A DNA stretch of 64,000 nucleotides from Marisa cornuarietis (Eukaryota > Mollusca > Gastropoda > Architaenioglossa > Ampullariidae): positions 4,460,001 to 4,524,000 of the forward strand of contig SMMW01000576.1 of NCBI GenBank assembly GCA_004794655.1, written 5' to 3'. The position numbers were made by a program, and so were the translations under genes. Under the pieces are notes generated by a model. The model made no database searches and was not told the origin of the DNA. It saw only the letters and a program-made list of their open reading frames with translations. This document shows positions 36,856 to 50,600 of this stretch, in pieces; the stretch's first letter is position 1; the number at the start of each line of letters is the position of its first letter.

Positions 36856-38749
36856 GTTGCTGGGACTGCGGTGATGTTACTGTTACAACGTCCTTTGGCG
36901 ATGGTCGTCTGGTCTGTTGGGTTGACGGCCCTGATGTTACGCGAGACACTTGATACACACCACAGCCAGAAGGTCGACTGTTTGCTATGCTCGGCTCTGA
37001 GGTCAGGAATAAGAACTCTCTTTTGTGTGCGTGCGTGCGTGCGTGTGTGCGTGCGTACGTACGTGCTTGCCAGTGTCTGTATGTGTACGTCCGTGCATAT
37101 GTGTGTGCGTGCGTGCGTGCGTGTATGTGTGAGAGTGATTATATATATATATATATATCTCGTACACGCATATCACATGTGTATGTAGATTTAACGACTC
37201 TTCGATACCCGTCTTCATCAAGTTATCATTATCGCTATCACATCGCCTCTATGGCTTTTTACGGACACCGACTAGCGACATCTGGTGTAGTGCAGATAAA
37301 GCGCCGCCATGAGCTGCGGGCAACACTGGGTCCCCAGGGCTTTGCTGCCTGCGCACCACACAGTGAAGTTACCTGGTCTATATAAACACGATCATCTCTT
37401 GTTCAGTACGAAGATCCACGTTTGAAACAGTCTGCTAGATGTCCCAGAGTCGGGTAACGGTTATAGAGTCGGGTAGCTGCCCTGTAGCCTGGGTTTTGCA
37501 GAACAGGAAACGTCTGGAGAGTAAGGTATCCGAGAGGTTATATACATTTTCATTGCCGAAGCAGAACCAAGACCAGTGTTAAAGGTGACTGAGAGAAGAA
37601 TGAGATGAGAAACATAGTTTGCATCTTCTCAGTTGCGGAAGTGGGCAGTGCTGCTTCCTCATGCTCTTAGGACCATTCTTAATTGGACAACTTTGGATTA
37701 AAAGCTAATCTAGTTTGGTAAAATGTTTGTATTCAATATAACCGTAATGTAAAATGTTTACATACAATATAACTGTTATGTAAAAGTTACCGCGTTTCCA
37801 CATGAGAAGTCCTGCTCTGCGCATGTCGCCCATTTTTACATGTCTGTCCTTAAAGTCTGACCAAACCCAAACTACACATTGTAATTATTCTCTATAACTT
37901 AACCTAACCATAGTCGCTAGTCTTCCCTATTATAAAAATAAAATATGTACTGAAATGAACCTGTCGCATTTAAAATTAAACATTGGCGTACTTTCTAAAC
38001 TTTTAAACAACAAACTTAGTCCACTTTTGCGCTGTCGTAGTCGCTGTCAACCTGATTTATTTACTCTATGTTTTAACATATACGGAGAGGCGTCTCCTGC
38101 AAGTGTCTGTTTCAAACACCAGGAGGAAGATAGCCATCGAATTAACAGACAACATAAAAGACATAGTCTACACATGGAGCCTTCAATTGTTTGCTTTGGA
38201 TGTGCGTGTGTGTGTGTGTGTGTGTGTGTGCGCGTGTGTGCGTGCGCGTGTGTTTGCGTGTCTGTATGCTTCTATGTGTTCCGATGTGTGAAGGGTACCT
38301 TGATTAAGATTTATATTCACCCGCAATCTTAAGCAAACATGACATCTACCTGTTCTGCACAAAGAGCCGTGGAAAAACTGCCCTGTCTGAGGCGGGTGTG
38401 TACTTATGGTCTTGAAACTTTCTATATTTTATTGTTTAGATGTCAGGAGGTGATAATATGAGCTAAATTCAAAGTACAACAGTTGAGATTGAGGGAAAGA
38501 TGTATAGAGGATAAAAAGAGAAAGAAAGAAGGCGTGCAAATAAAGGTCGGTAACTGTCACTGTTTACTGGAACAAATCATGACTGGCGTTTTATTTTTAA
38601 AAAACTACATAGATGAAGAAGACGAGGGGGAATTGAGGGTACGGGTGCAGATGAAGGTCAGTAATTGTCACGGTTTTTTTTTTAGGGGGGGGGGCGTCTC
38701 GAGGAACGCTGTGTTTTCAAAGACTCACCTGGAAAAAAGTGACTGGGGC

Positions 38750-38845
38750 ACAGAGGGAGGGAGAGAGAGAGGGGAGAGGGAGGGAGAGAGAGAGAAGGGA
38801 GAGAGAGTGGAGAGAAAGAGATCGGAGGAAAAAAGAAGTAAGCGA
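38750..38845. repeat. GA-rich low-complexity tract
   Basis: GGGAGAGAGAGAGGGGAGAGGG-like purine tract, preceded by a G run at 38,685-38,694. The encoded frames are artefacts. Confidence 0.8.
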
Positions 38846-39544
38846 GAGAGGAGGGCAAATCAAGTCTCCATGCAGTCTGTATGTCCCATGAGTTGACAGC
38901 CAACTAGAACGGGTTGGCGCATGACATTTCCAGTGCAAACATTGCTTACAGCAAGATAGTTAACCTATTCTCCGACAGGTGAAAAGTGGATTCCGACTTT
39001 CACTGAAACATTTCCTCGATCATGACTGTCACTATTGAGGCATCTATGGTAAGTACCCTGTTTATCTACTCGAATTATGCACCCGTATTTATGGAAACAA
39101 ATTCATTTAACCTGCACACTCTACACTTTTAGTATGTCTGCAGGTCTAAAGGACGGAGTCAAATTAAGATTCACGAAGGTTTAAAACTACGGATTCACCA
39201 AATAAAGTTTACTTCCCTGTCCCCCATGAAATTTTACTTAATGCTTTGAAAAGTAACAAAAGATATAATCGGTAAACTATAAACTACAAAGCTTTTAAAC
39301 AATTTCCAACTCATGTTTTAAATTTTGTATATTTCATAATATTCTTCATGCTGATCTCCACCCGGCTTGGTCATCCTGAATTCTCTTTCCAAGAAAGAGT
39401 GTGCTGTTATGTCACATCACCGACCCATCTTCGTGTTTTGTTTCTTCACTGAATTGTTATTTGCTCTCCTTGTGCAGTTCACTGAACTTGTCCTTTTGAC
39501 AGGGAAGCCCTCTATACAGGAGCATTCACAGTACTGTAAACCTC

Positions 39545-39620
39545 CTTGACACCTGCTGTTGCTGGAGAAAGGCGCTTTATAAATGTGCTCCTTCTTCTTC
39601 TCATTATTATTATTATTATC
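39545..39620 (+). mobile_element. Possible LINE/SINE 3' tail
   Basis: GAGAAAGGCGCTTTATAAATGTGC followed by CTTCTTCTTCTC and ATTATTATTATT. A 'GCGCTTTATAAAT' block followed by a trinucleotide tail is typical of L2/CR1-type retroposon 3' ends. The upstream body is not recognisable. Confidence 0.4.
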
Positions 39621-40714
39621 ATCAAAACACATATTTAGTGCATTTACTCACTGAAAAGTGAGTTCAATGTGCATCACAAAAGAGACATGTCATGAAAGGA
39701 CAATGGATGCTTAAATTTGTCCATTGAGGCTGAGCTTCAAGATTTCAAACACGGTTCTGTAATAAAAGCAAGGATGTCATCGTGTGAGCATTTATGTCTG
39801 GATTCATTTACTATATCAAACAAGAACAATATTTGAACGAACAGGTCATGTACTATTGATGATCTTTCGTAAGAAGTTACATTACTTTCACTGCGGAGTG
39901 AACCTGATGGCGCCCTCTCTGGTCCGTTTGATACGCAGCGTGCATCTTGCACGTAACCCCTCTGACCTGACCCGACCCCGAAATAATAATAACTGTACAG
40001 TGCATTTCCCTGTGTGTTGATAAGTGAAGGCCCAGACACCTCAGTCACTGACGACCGTAAAATGAGGGGACTGCTTCTTATAGTGTGCAGGTCAATCAGA
40101 TTATTTAAGAGTGACTGGTTACTCCATTTGTCAGCAGATAGTAAGATGCTGATTCATTCCTAACTAAAGAAGTACACTTTAAAACACTCTCACTTTGGTA
40201 GTTAGTTATAATGTTGGCTGCTGGTGTTTCACTCTAGTGAGTGCATGCATGTACTCAAGTGTCCCGTACAGGTAGAAAATACATTTGCCGAAGATCCTTC
40301 TTTTATGCTAATGTCCTGGAGATAAAGTATTTCACCTGTATTTCCCACTTACAGCATCCTTACATGACATAATTTTTAAAAATAGTAGTTACGATGTAAG
40401 GCTCTTCATAATTTAGCTTCATTTTTGTATTTATATCTCAAATTACTCATCCATCAGTTCTTTTTCTTATCTTCTTTTCATGTGTGAATGCTGTTCGTGA
40501 TAAAATGCATATGAAGTCACGCTGGGGTAATAAGGCTAATGTAACCTCTAGTAGTTTTTCATTAATGGGAGCAAACTGTTCCCGCAAAATTTGCATTAAC
40601 CTGGTGGTAATGCTGTAAACCTCGATACTCTTGTTTCTGAAGGAGTTAGCAATGACCTACCAGAAGTTATGAGAGTAGAAACAGCAGCAACAGTGGCTGG
40701 ATCAATTGTAAAAT

Positions 40715-40716
40715 AT

Positions 40717-40811
<95 letters not shown>
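40715..40811. repeat. (GAT)n microsatellite, ~32 units
   Basis: Near-perfect GAT trinucleotide run of about 95 bp, about 180 bp upstream of the predicted TATA box of transporter C. Confidence 0.95.
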
Positions 40812-40812
<1 letters not shown>

Positions 40813-40984
40813 CAAATCGCGCATTCACTTCCCCACCGTGTTATTGAAAGGAGCTCATCAGCGATCACATATAACATTTGTAGCCTAGTTTCAGGTTTAT
40901 CTATATAGAACGAATTATCATGACCATGGAGTTTTTGCACACACACACAGAGAGAGAGAGAGAGAGGACAGCGGTAGATGTCGC

Positions 40985-41120
40985 TGCTTGCCTCTATATA
41001 AGTCAAAGCACTGTAAAGCGCTAGACCTACACTTCAAGGAGAAGTACTGTAAACTCCAAGTATTTCCTTGGTGGGCGAGTGTTTCGAGCCACTCTGTCAC
41101 GTGATCTCTGTAACTCTACC
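40985..41120 (+). promoter_or_regulatory. Predicted TATA promoter and 5' UTR of transporter C
   Basis: CCTCTATATAAGTCAAAGCACTG (about 40,991-41,013) and the following ~110 bp are conserved with 24,645-24,775 in duplication copy A, more than most flanking sequence. The ATG at 41,121 has a good context (TACCATGG). Transcription start would be about 30 bp after the TATA box by analogy; this is inference. Confidence 0.55.
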
Positions 41121-44100
41121 ATGGCTGGCGCTACAGAAAAAAGAGAGGTAAAGATACGGTCCCCGAACCTTTTCGCACCTCAAGTGGTCTTAAGCACAAT
41201 TTGCTTTGAACAAGTTGCATTTTTAGCACGTTTGATCTATTTTTTTTTTACTTGGGGATGTTATTTCACTTTATATATTCCTGCACGTACAATCAGTCAT
41301 GAACACCAGTTTATGTTCATCTCTCTTTAAGTGCAAATCTCTTCAGACGAACACAAAGTCTTAACCTCTTCACGTGTGCATGTACGTATGCAAATCAGAA
41401 TTGTAGCTGGCTGAGCGCCTGCGTGTGTGTTTGCAGACATTCTAATTGTATTCTGACAGATCTCTGCATGTTTTACTAAACTCCTTTCCTCCACCTCTCG
41501 TTCTCTTCTCCGTCTCTCTTTCTCTCTCACTTCATTGCTCCCTTTCACCCGCTGCCATATTTACTAGTGGCTAAATACCTATAGTTTGTATGTGGCCGCT
41601 GATATAGTTACTAGTGGCTAAATAACTATAGTTTTTGTGTGGCCGCTGATATAGTTACTAGTGGCTAAATAACTATAGTTTTTGTGTGGCCGTTGCTATA
41701 GTTACTAGTGGCTAAATAACTATAGTTTGTGTCTGGCCGCTGCTATAGTTACTAGTGGCTAAATAACTATAGTTTGTATGTGGCCGCTGCTATATTTACT
41801 AGTGGCTAAATAACTATAGTTTGTATGTGGCCGCTGATATAGTTACTAGTGGCTAAATAACTATAGTTTGTGTCTGGTCGCTGCTATAGTTACTAGTGGC
41901 TAAATACCTATAGTTTGTGTGTGGCCGCTGCTGTATTTACTAGTGGCTAAATAACTATAGTTTGTGTGTGGCCGCTGATATAGTTACTAGTGGCTAAATA
42001 ACTATAGTTTGTGTGTGGCCGCTGCTGTATTTACTAGTGGCTAAATAACTATAGTTTGTGTGTGGCCGCTGATATAGTTACTAGTGGCTAAATAACTATA
42101 GTTTGTGTCTGGCCGCTGCTATATTTACTAGTGGCTAAATAACTATATTTTGTATGTGGCCGCTGATATAGTTACTAGTGGCTAAATAACTATAGTTTGT
42201 GTCTGGCCGCTGCTATAGTTACTAGTGGCTAAATAACTGTAGTTTGTATGTTCCCGCTGCTATAGTTACTAGTGGCTAAATAACTATAGTTTGTGTGTGG
42301 CCGCTGCTATAGTTACTAGTGGCTAAATAACTATAGTTTGTATGTGGCCGCTGCTATGTTTCCTAGTGGCTAAATAACTATAGTTTGTGTGTGGCCGCTG
42401 CTATGTTTCCTAGTGGCTAAATAACTATAGTTTGTATGTGGCCGCTGCTATGTTTCCTAGTGGCTAAATAACTATATTTTGTATGTGGCCGCTGATATAG
42501 TTACTAGTGGCTAAATAACTATAGTTTGTGTGTGGCCGCTGCTATATTTACTAGTGGCTAAATAACTATAGTTTGTGTGTGGCCGCTGCTATATTTACTA
42601 GTGGCTAAATAACTATAGTTTGTGTGTGGCCGCTGCTATAGTTACTAGTGGCTAAATAACTATAGTTTGTGTGTGGCCGCTGCTATATTTACTAGTGGCT
42701 AGGTGTCGAGGTGACACTAGTGTCTGGTCTTTGTGTTTAGGCCTCGTTGCCAGTTGAAGAGTTTGCTTAGCGTCTTGCTGGCGATTACTTTGATGATGTA
42801 TTGGTCAACTATATCAGCCTGCTGGGCAACACTATCAGTTAACTCGTTTAACTAGACTAAGCGCCAGGTACGAAACACGGCAGCAGACAAATGTGAAATA
42901 AAGCTCATTAAATACCTTAGTATAGTTCAATCCTATATGTAAGTTGTTCTGTTGAAAGACTCATTGTGGGATTCTACAGCATAAGCCACCATTCAAGTCA
43001 AGGTTATCAGCTGGGTTACACTAATCCCTAGCAGTGAGATTAAAGACCGGACGGCTACCTAATGAGAATGGTTGAGCCTCTGTAGAGCGAATTAAAGCTT
43101 ATATAAGACCTCCAAGAAGAGGGTCCTGCAAGGGTCCGTCAAAGGCGCGGTCACCGGCGATTCAAAGAGAAAAAAATGTTTATCGAGTATAAAAGAGTGG
43201 AAGATTGTCCACTAAGATACCTAACGAGAGTACGACCAGTCCTGCTGGCAAACTTTCGCTGCTCCTGCGTCCCATCGTGTCTTCCCGAGGACTGGCACCC
43301 GCAGGTCGGCCCCATGGGCAGGTCGTCTTGCTCTGGGTCCAACCGGTGCCAGTTAAGGGAATGATTTTGAGGATATTTTATTCCTTCCCGAATAGACGGA
43401 AAGATAAATAAATGTGGGTGCTCTGTATGAAAGCCTGGGATTCATTTTTAATTGAATTCTTTGACTACCCAAGGTAATTTCATACTCATTTTGTAAAAGC
43501 TCGCTAGTTTTTTTAAATGGCTGGTATAATTTTACATTGTATATTCCGTGCATATTATTGATTTGAATTAATATTTTTAAAGGCAGTTATGTTTATCGCT
43601 AACGTCTATGAAAACGAAATTGGTCAAGTAATTTTTATTGTAGAGAAAAAGTGTATCTTCATTTAGTGGCTGCTTACTGACTACATAGTTTACAGGAACA
43701 ATTATCCCGGCAGCATAGAATGCCGAAAACATATGGGTCCTATAGAAAGTATATTGGACCAAGTATTTCACCAGGTATCTCATGTATGTTTGGCATTCTG
43801 TGCTGCTAAGGTTGGGGATGCATAGATCGACTCTGTGAGTGGGTTGGCATTCTCTTTTGTGCAGATGTTATACTCTTCACTGCGGTTACAGAGGCACCCA
43901 TCAGTGAAATCATTTTATAAACGTGCAGTTTTATGTAGACAGCCTGTGTAAATACAGAGAGGGAAGTAAAAACTTGACAAAAATTATAGGTAATAGGTAT
44001 ACATTTTATCTACCTTGTTAACTTTACACCTGAGCTCTTTTGTTCAAGATATCAAACAAAACTAAATTAAGCGACGTATTAGAAATAAGACAAGTGTTCT

Positions 44101-45114
44101 TCTGCGTTCAACTATAGCTTGAACCTGTCGAAAAACATTTGCTCAGCAAGACCTTTAACAGTCACCATGACGACAAGACTGGGCCTGCCGACATTCGCCA
44201 CCCTTTGGTCTCCAAGGTGAGAGTAACTGCCAGCTGCTAGTGTAAAGCTTGTACTGGTGACATGCCTGTGGATTCACCTTTGCTTTCTCCCAGGTGAATG
44301 AAAGGTTTGACGGTGGAGGGAAAAAAACCTCTGGTTTGTTTTCTGCCTTCTCCCTCTGGCAGCTGATGCTTGCATCACAAAGGTTATTGCAGCAGGTTAA
44401 AGCGAAGCAAGTGTGGATGAGAGCTGACTTAGGTTGTGGGTTCAGTCCCCTGCGGGTTACAGACATTGGAAGTCTGTATTGTTCCTACTGCAGAAGCTTG
44501 TAAAATTACTCCTTCGCGCTGCCTCTCTCCGAATGGAAAAGCGACTGTCACCAGGTCAGTATAGGGATCGCAAAATCCAGGGTTCAGATCACATCTCACG
44601 AAACTACCACCTACTTCCTTCGGAATGTGGCACTTGTGAATCTGGGGGCTGGCCACCCAGGTTTTCCCCTTTCCTAAACCCATTTATTATAGTTCGAGCT
44701 GGAGCACATTAAACCACAGCCAAACTGTGTGCACTTAGACACACTACTCGCATGACAGAGAAGTTTATACATTCCGAGTTAAAGTAGAGACGAAACCGAT
44801 TGTACCCGTCATTTCGCAGCCACATTATCTCCACACAGTTTACTTTAACAAATTTGCTCTTAGGTAAAATTGCTAGCGATTTAAACACCTCCTTCTTCGG
44901 AGCTTTTGATCCCATTCATGACAGATAAAAGATAACACCAAAGGTCTACAAATAGAACGGTTTTATGGTCCTTCTTAGAGAAAATCCCTTTGGGGAGAGA
45001 GAGAGAAAGAAAGAGAACGAGAAAAAGAGAGCAAAGCACATATTTTGTAAGACTAGCGATCACCAATCCAGAGCGGAGGGATGTTTTTCTCCCTCTTTCC
45101 TCCCCCACGCAGCC

Positions 45115-45174
<60 letters not shown>

Positions 45175-47622
45175 TTAGCTGCATTGAATCTGTTAGCAGG
45201 GTGAAGAAATTCTTTGACAAAATGTCTGTCCTACCCCGACATGGAATTTTCTAGTGAATATTAAAATATCAGAAGCGACGTACCTATGATTCTCTTATTT
45301 CTGGAGATTCCATCTCAACAAACACTCATGGGGCATTATTATAGCCTTTCTATTTATACTTGTCTCTTTGTAGACACCCAGGGGTGCTGACGACATCATC
45401 TTACTAAAACAAGAATAGCATGAGAGTGCATGCTTGCTTTCTGGCAACCTGCGCCCGGGGGGGGGGTTAATCTTAATTCCTCCCTTTCCTCGCTTTTACC
45501 CCACTCCGACCCCTTCCTGCTTTTCGCTACCCTCGAGAACTTATACCACGACTCTCGGTGTGACTGATTTCCTAAATAATTAGTGAATAGAGCTTGCACA
45601 TGTCCAGCAGCTACCTGTGCTATTCCAGAGAAGACCACCACTTGGACACTGACCTGTAAATATCTAATATCCATGTGTCTCCGCTTTTGACAAACGATCT
45701 TTACATAAACTGGCTTAGTGTTCATTCGTGTGCAGACAATTGGACCTCATAAGACATTGTTCATAAATTTCTTCACGAAAGATTTATTAAAGCTAAAACG
45801 TTTAAGTAGATCAGTAGAAAGGTACAAGTAGCAGAACTAATTTTACTGATAATTACTAAGACGTGGTAGTGGAAATTAAAATTATGTTTATCTGTAAACG
45901 AAAAAATTCGAACGCGAAAAATATTACAAAATACTTTCATCCTCGAAATCCTCTTTGAATCCCAGTTGTTTCCTAACTAAAAATACATGGCTAAAGATGT
46001 TTCACCTGATTCAGGTGGCCGTTGAATAATCAAAACGATAATCACGTAAGTACAATCTTCTACCACGTGATTTGCCGAGAATTTTTCCTCCTACAGGGGA
46101 ATGGAAAGCCGGACAGTCAAGAGGGAAACAGTAAGTCCGGCAGAACCACCTGGTCACTGATAGCCACAGTCACGTGCACACTGGCTGGAATGGTGACCAC
46201 TGGGATATGCAAAGCAGCTCTCAACTCTCCTCAGAATGTAAGTAGACTGGCTATAGTTTTGTGCCATGTTTAGTGATGCCATTCGTTTAGTCTTGTTTAA
46301 ATCGTGTGTACGATGAGTCAGATGAGGAAAAGACTGGTTTGTTGGGGACGTCACAACACGAGCCGATGGTCTGTGCTGATGTTGGGTATGTCGGGGGTTG
46401 AGTTTAATAGAGTCTAAAATCTAGAGGACGTAGCATGTCTTGCTTTTTTCTGATGGCTTCTGGAAATATTTTTTGATGTAGTTTTTATTTGCTGTGCTGT
46501 GGTGTGTCCCACGTAGCGAGAGGAAGTTTGCTTTGCTTCATTGAAAACCTTGACCACAACTACCTGATCTCCATCGATGTTGCAAATTTCTTCTTCAGTT
46601 TATAAAAAGCTTCATGAACGAGACAGCCATCTCACGGGGTCACGACCCGATGACAAAAGAGGAAGTGACGTCACTCTACGCTTTGCTGTCCGCCATTTTG
46701 GCTCTAGGGTCATGCGTGGGGTCACTGCTGACACAAAAGGTTGCGGATTCCATTGGCAGGTAGTTCGTCTATAGGCGGTACACACGAACATATTGTTAAA
46801 AGTGTGATCTTAAAGTCTCTCTTGTTATCAACCGAATCCTCTATTAATCAACCAGTCAATAAAGAAAACATTAGTAAACAGGTTTACAAGAACACCTGTG
46901 TGCATGGGTGCGTATGTTTTACGAATCAGTTATTTAGCTAGGACTGATAAGTGTCAAATCTGAGACTTCCAATGATTTCGTCTCAGACACAGAGAAGCTA
47001 ATATTGTCACAGTTTGTCAATTAAAATCACGAAGGAAGAAAACCATCACAGGCACGAGAAGCACGAAAGACAGAGAGGAATAATTTAGCTTAATAGCTAC
47101 AAATAGTTTACCCTAATAGCAACAAACTGTTTAGTTTAATAGCTACGAATAGTTTAATAGCAACAAATTGTTTAGCTTAATAGTTATGAATTGCTTAGGT
47201 CTATAGTTACGAATAGTTTAGCTTAACAGTAATGAATTGGTTAGCTAAGCAGTTGCGAATCACTTAGGTCAATAGTTACGACGAAAAGCTACGAATATCT
47301 TTGCTTAATAGTTAAGAAAAGTTTAGCTTAACAGTGAGAATAAGTTTGATAGTGAGGGATGGATATCGCGTGAGCCGGGAATGGTATCAGAACAATGTGG
47401 GCAGAGCTAGGCCCCAAGTGATGCTCTATCTTACAGCTTATTTAATTGTATCATCATCCAGAAAGTGGCTGCTGCTGCTCATTGCTGTCTTGGGGGTGGT
47501 GTCCGCTGTGCTGATGGGGCTGTCAGTGGAGGCCAGAAGTCATGAGATGTTGTTTGTGGGGCGAGCGATCAGTGGAATAACTATTGGTGAGAAAATTACT
47601 GATGAAATGACGATACCCCACA

Positions 47623-47653
<31 letters not shown>

Positions 47654-50600
47654 TTCCCTAAGTTTTAATATGTTTAAAATGAAAGTGTGTGTCCCATAGC
47701 GTGGTCAGAACAGATGAAAGAAGAATGCATCCTCATAATTGTTGTCATTCTTCCACAGAAGTGCAGGATGTCATCATACTTCTACATAAGCCTGACATGT
47801 GTTACAGACGTTCAGTGTAATAGTGAAAAAAGATATGTGCAAGTGCATACATTTGTGTTTAGACCTACATTCTGGACTGAAATTTATCACTGAACCGTTC
47901 AGCAAACCCACAACGCATACATTTGTGTGAATAATTATCTATAACATTACAATTGATCAAGCGATGTAATGAAATAGAGAAGTTTAGAGGCATCTATGTT
48001 GATCTCTATGTCTGTCTGTGTGTCCGTGTGCGTTGATACTGCACTTATGTGTAAGAGTTTATTTAATCCTTGCTTCAAGGATGCATTTGTAAAGGGGTAT
48101 ATTTGTTTTTGTATAGTGGGGTTTTGACCGGGGAACAGAACTATATTGTCCACTCATTATTAATGACGATAATAATAATCATTATTATGAATAATAATTA
48201 AAATGATCGTTTGTCTTATTTTAATACATAAATCAACTTCATTTTTATCATTTCACTCTATGGTGAAAAACAGCAGGAAATAAAAGAAGTGTTCATGCGA
48301 TTAAAGTTAGGAAAAATATAAATTCTCTTTTGCTCATACTTTCACCTGGTGACTTAAATCATCGGTTCCTAACACTGTGGTTCATCAAGCATTTATAACG
48401 GAAACCTAGTAATCTTTTTTAGGTATTCTGGTTTTGCTGGGGTTTTGTTTTGATTTTGTTTTGTTTGTTTTTTGTGGGGCTTTTTTTTCTCAACTGTCGA
48501 CTTCTGACAATTTTGCTTTACCCATTAAAGGACATACGCTAATCACTTGTTTGTATTAAAACATCAGGTTTTTCAACAAGCTTGCCGCCATTTTTCATGG
48601 CGGAGGTTCTACCACGCCACCTAGTTGGCCCGGTGCTGATGGCCAGCCAGATGTGTAGCATGCTGGGTTCCTTAATCATCGCTGTCCTCAGCTTCGATGA
48701 GATCTTTGCGACGCCTGAGCTGTGGCCCACTATCGTTGGTGAGTTTGTGAGACAGATGTTCTCCACCTTCTCTGCTCGTCTGGCAGAGTTGTGAAGTGAG
48801 AGTAAGTCGTTGCCCCCAGGACAAAATCGGGAACTCAACGAAATGCGCCTCGTTTCCGAAGTTTGTAAGCTGTGTCCGGAGCCTTCGGTGACTACTTCAT
48901 GTTTCTTGACCCTAGGACACATTTGCTACCGTTTTATAAAATATTCTTCTATGGGTAAAACAACATCTATATGTCTGGATACTGCTTTAAGACACGGAAA
49001 CAAGATGCCTGTCCTCAAGTTCCCCATGTTACCCCAGGGTAACGACTTACCCTCGCTTCATAACTCCAGCCCCTGATGAGCATTTATAGAGGACTTCGTT
49101 AACAGCGCCACTTCGGCTTGTACTAGTGTATATAGCTTCATAGCCTTGGTGATCTTGTTTAGTTTGATTGTTTTGTTTTTTTTAGCTTTCTTTGGTTTGT
49201 TTCGATATTTTGTTTGGAATTTATTTCTTTTGTTTATTATTTTTAAAGGTTTTTTTGGTCTCAGTGTAAAGTGTAAAAATATCAAAAAGCAGCTTCACTT
49301 GTAACTGGATGTGGTGAGCTGCAGTTCACGAAGTGACTAAAATTATTCACAATAATTATGGATGTAAGAAGGGATGGATGCTTCCTGACATTGATGCAGA
49401 CATTTTTTTCTGATAACAGGTGTCCACGGTGGGGTGTGCTTTCTGCAGCTCGTCCTCCTACCCTGGGTGGTGCAAAGTCCGTCCTTTCTACTCCTCGTTA
49501 AGAAGAACGAGAAGGCAGCTTTGACAGGTGCTCAGTAGGATGCTATGATGTCCACTTGATGTGTGTAATCACCGCTAAGTGATGTAGATCTGCTGTGACA
49601 TGTGCTGTGTTTCCATGGCGAGTCACTCTCTTTGCCCAACGTCCTCTGTAATAACCATTTAATAGCGGGACAAACATAGACAAAACTTTACAAAGTGTTT
49701 ACATAATGGTGACACAAAAACTTTTCAGACTCGATAAAACCTTTGTTTATTCAGTAATGATGGACATTTAGCATAAACATTGTTACTTTAACCTGGAATC
49801 TCAAAGTCGCTAGGTAGCTGTTTGCTTCAAATATAATTGTCCCCAAAACCAAGGTACATGCCGGTCTCTTCTATAGAAACTGCTAAGAGTTGTTTTCGCA
49901 TTCGACTTCTCCGCATTAATATTTATGTTTACTGCCTTAACTTGGTTCATTCTGGTTTTTTTCTGATAAAAACGATAATATCTTTAGCCTGCAAGAATTG
50001 TGTTTTGCTGGTAATAAGTCTATTTTCGTTTTGCTAGTATTAAAGTTATAACTTAACTGGTTCGCTGGTAATAATGTATTTTTAAAAACTTTCTGCTAGT
50101 ACTTATATGTTTTATGTGCTGCTATAAGTAATCGTGTCTTTGATTATGACTCTGCTAGAAAAATACTGAGACTTACTGCTCAAGATGTAATAAGTTTCCT
50201 CATTCAAAATATGCAGCCCTGCAGAAACTACGGGGAACAAATGATGTTCAGGAAGAAATATCGGAGCTAAAGGAGTTTGCCTTATCCAAAAGTAAAAAGT
50301 CAAAGGTAAACCTATTTTTACATGTTTCTTAACCATTTTCCTCCTGCACTGTAATTAAATTGCAATTGAACTGCAATTATTACACATTTTTTCTGACAAA
50401 ATATAATAAGAACACGTGATAAAAATTTCTTAAATAATAATACATTAATATTGACTATTGACTATTATTAAGAAGGTAAAAGGTCATTTGCATTTCTGTG
50501 TGTGCGTGCGTGCCTGCTTGGATGGGTGTGGTTCACTTTCAATCATTCGTGTGTGCGCCTGTGTTTATTCGGTGAGCAGCTGAGTGTAATACAGCTTCTA

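Larger units (their letters stand above)
36856..40980. other. Intergenic region between transporters B (-) and C (+)
   Basis: Contains a GTGC/GCGT-rich repeat with an AT run (37,020-37,160), a second GT-rich repeat (38,195-38,260), a GA-rich tract (38,750-38,845), a retroposon-like tail (about 39,550-39,620) and a long GAT array (40,715-40,811). Blocks at 37,860-38,170 and from 40,815 align with the shorter spacer next to transporter A. No gene seen; open frames here are repeat artefacts. Confidence 0.45.
26471..43945. repeat. Segmental duplication, copy B (carries transporter B and the promoter/first exon of C)
   Basis: Counterpart of 12,881-25,558. It is longer because of a ~3.9 kb insertion in intron 11 of B (about 28,230-32,140), extra sequence upstream of B (about 38,200-40,810), and the 47 bp minisatellite at 41,556-42,702. 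Confidence 0.7.

Noticed and set aside
36987..37385. Cys/Val/Arg-rich open frames near 37 kb
   Set aside because: Translations of GTGC/GCGT and TA repeats.
38483..38903. Glu/Arg/Gly-rich frame and its Ser/Leu/Pro-rich antisense
   Set aside because: GA-rich purine tract; composition alone explains them.
41556..42702. 47 bp periodic array as CRISPR
   Set aside because: Whole units are near-identical with no spacers. It is a minisatellite.
43176..43411. Overlapping frames on both strands in intron 1 of transporter C
   Set aside because: Locally GC-rich, short and mutually overlapping, with no family resemblance.
44155..44720. Possible tRNA-derived SINE (GGGTTCAGTCCCC resembles a B box)
   Set aside because: One mismatch at a key B-box position, no A box in place and no clear tail. 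Not enough to call.
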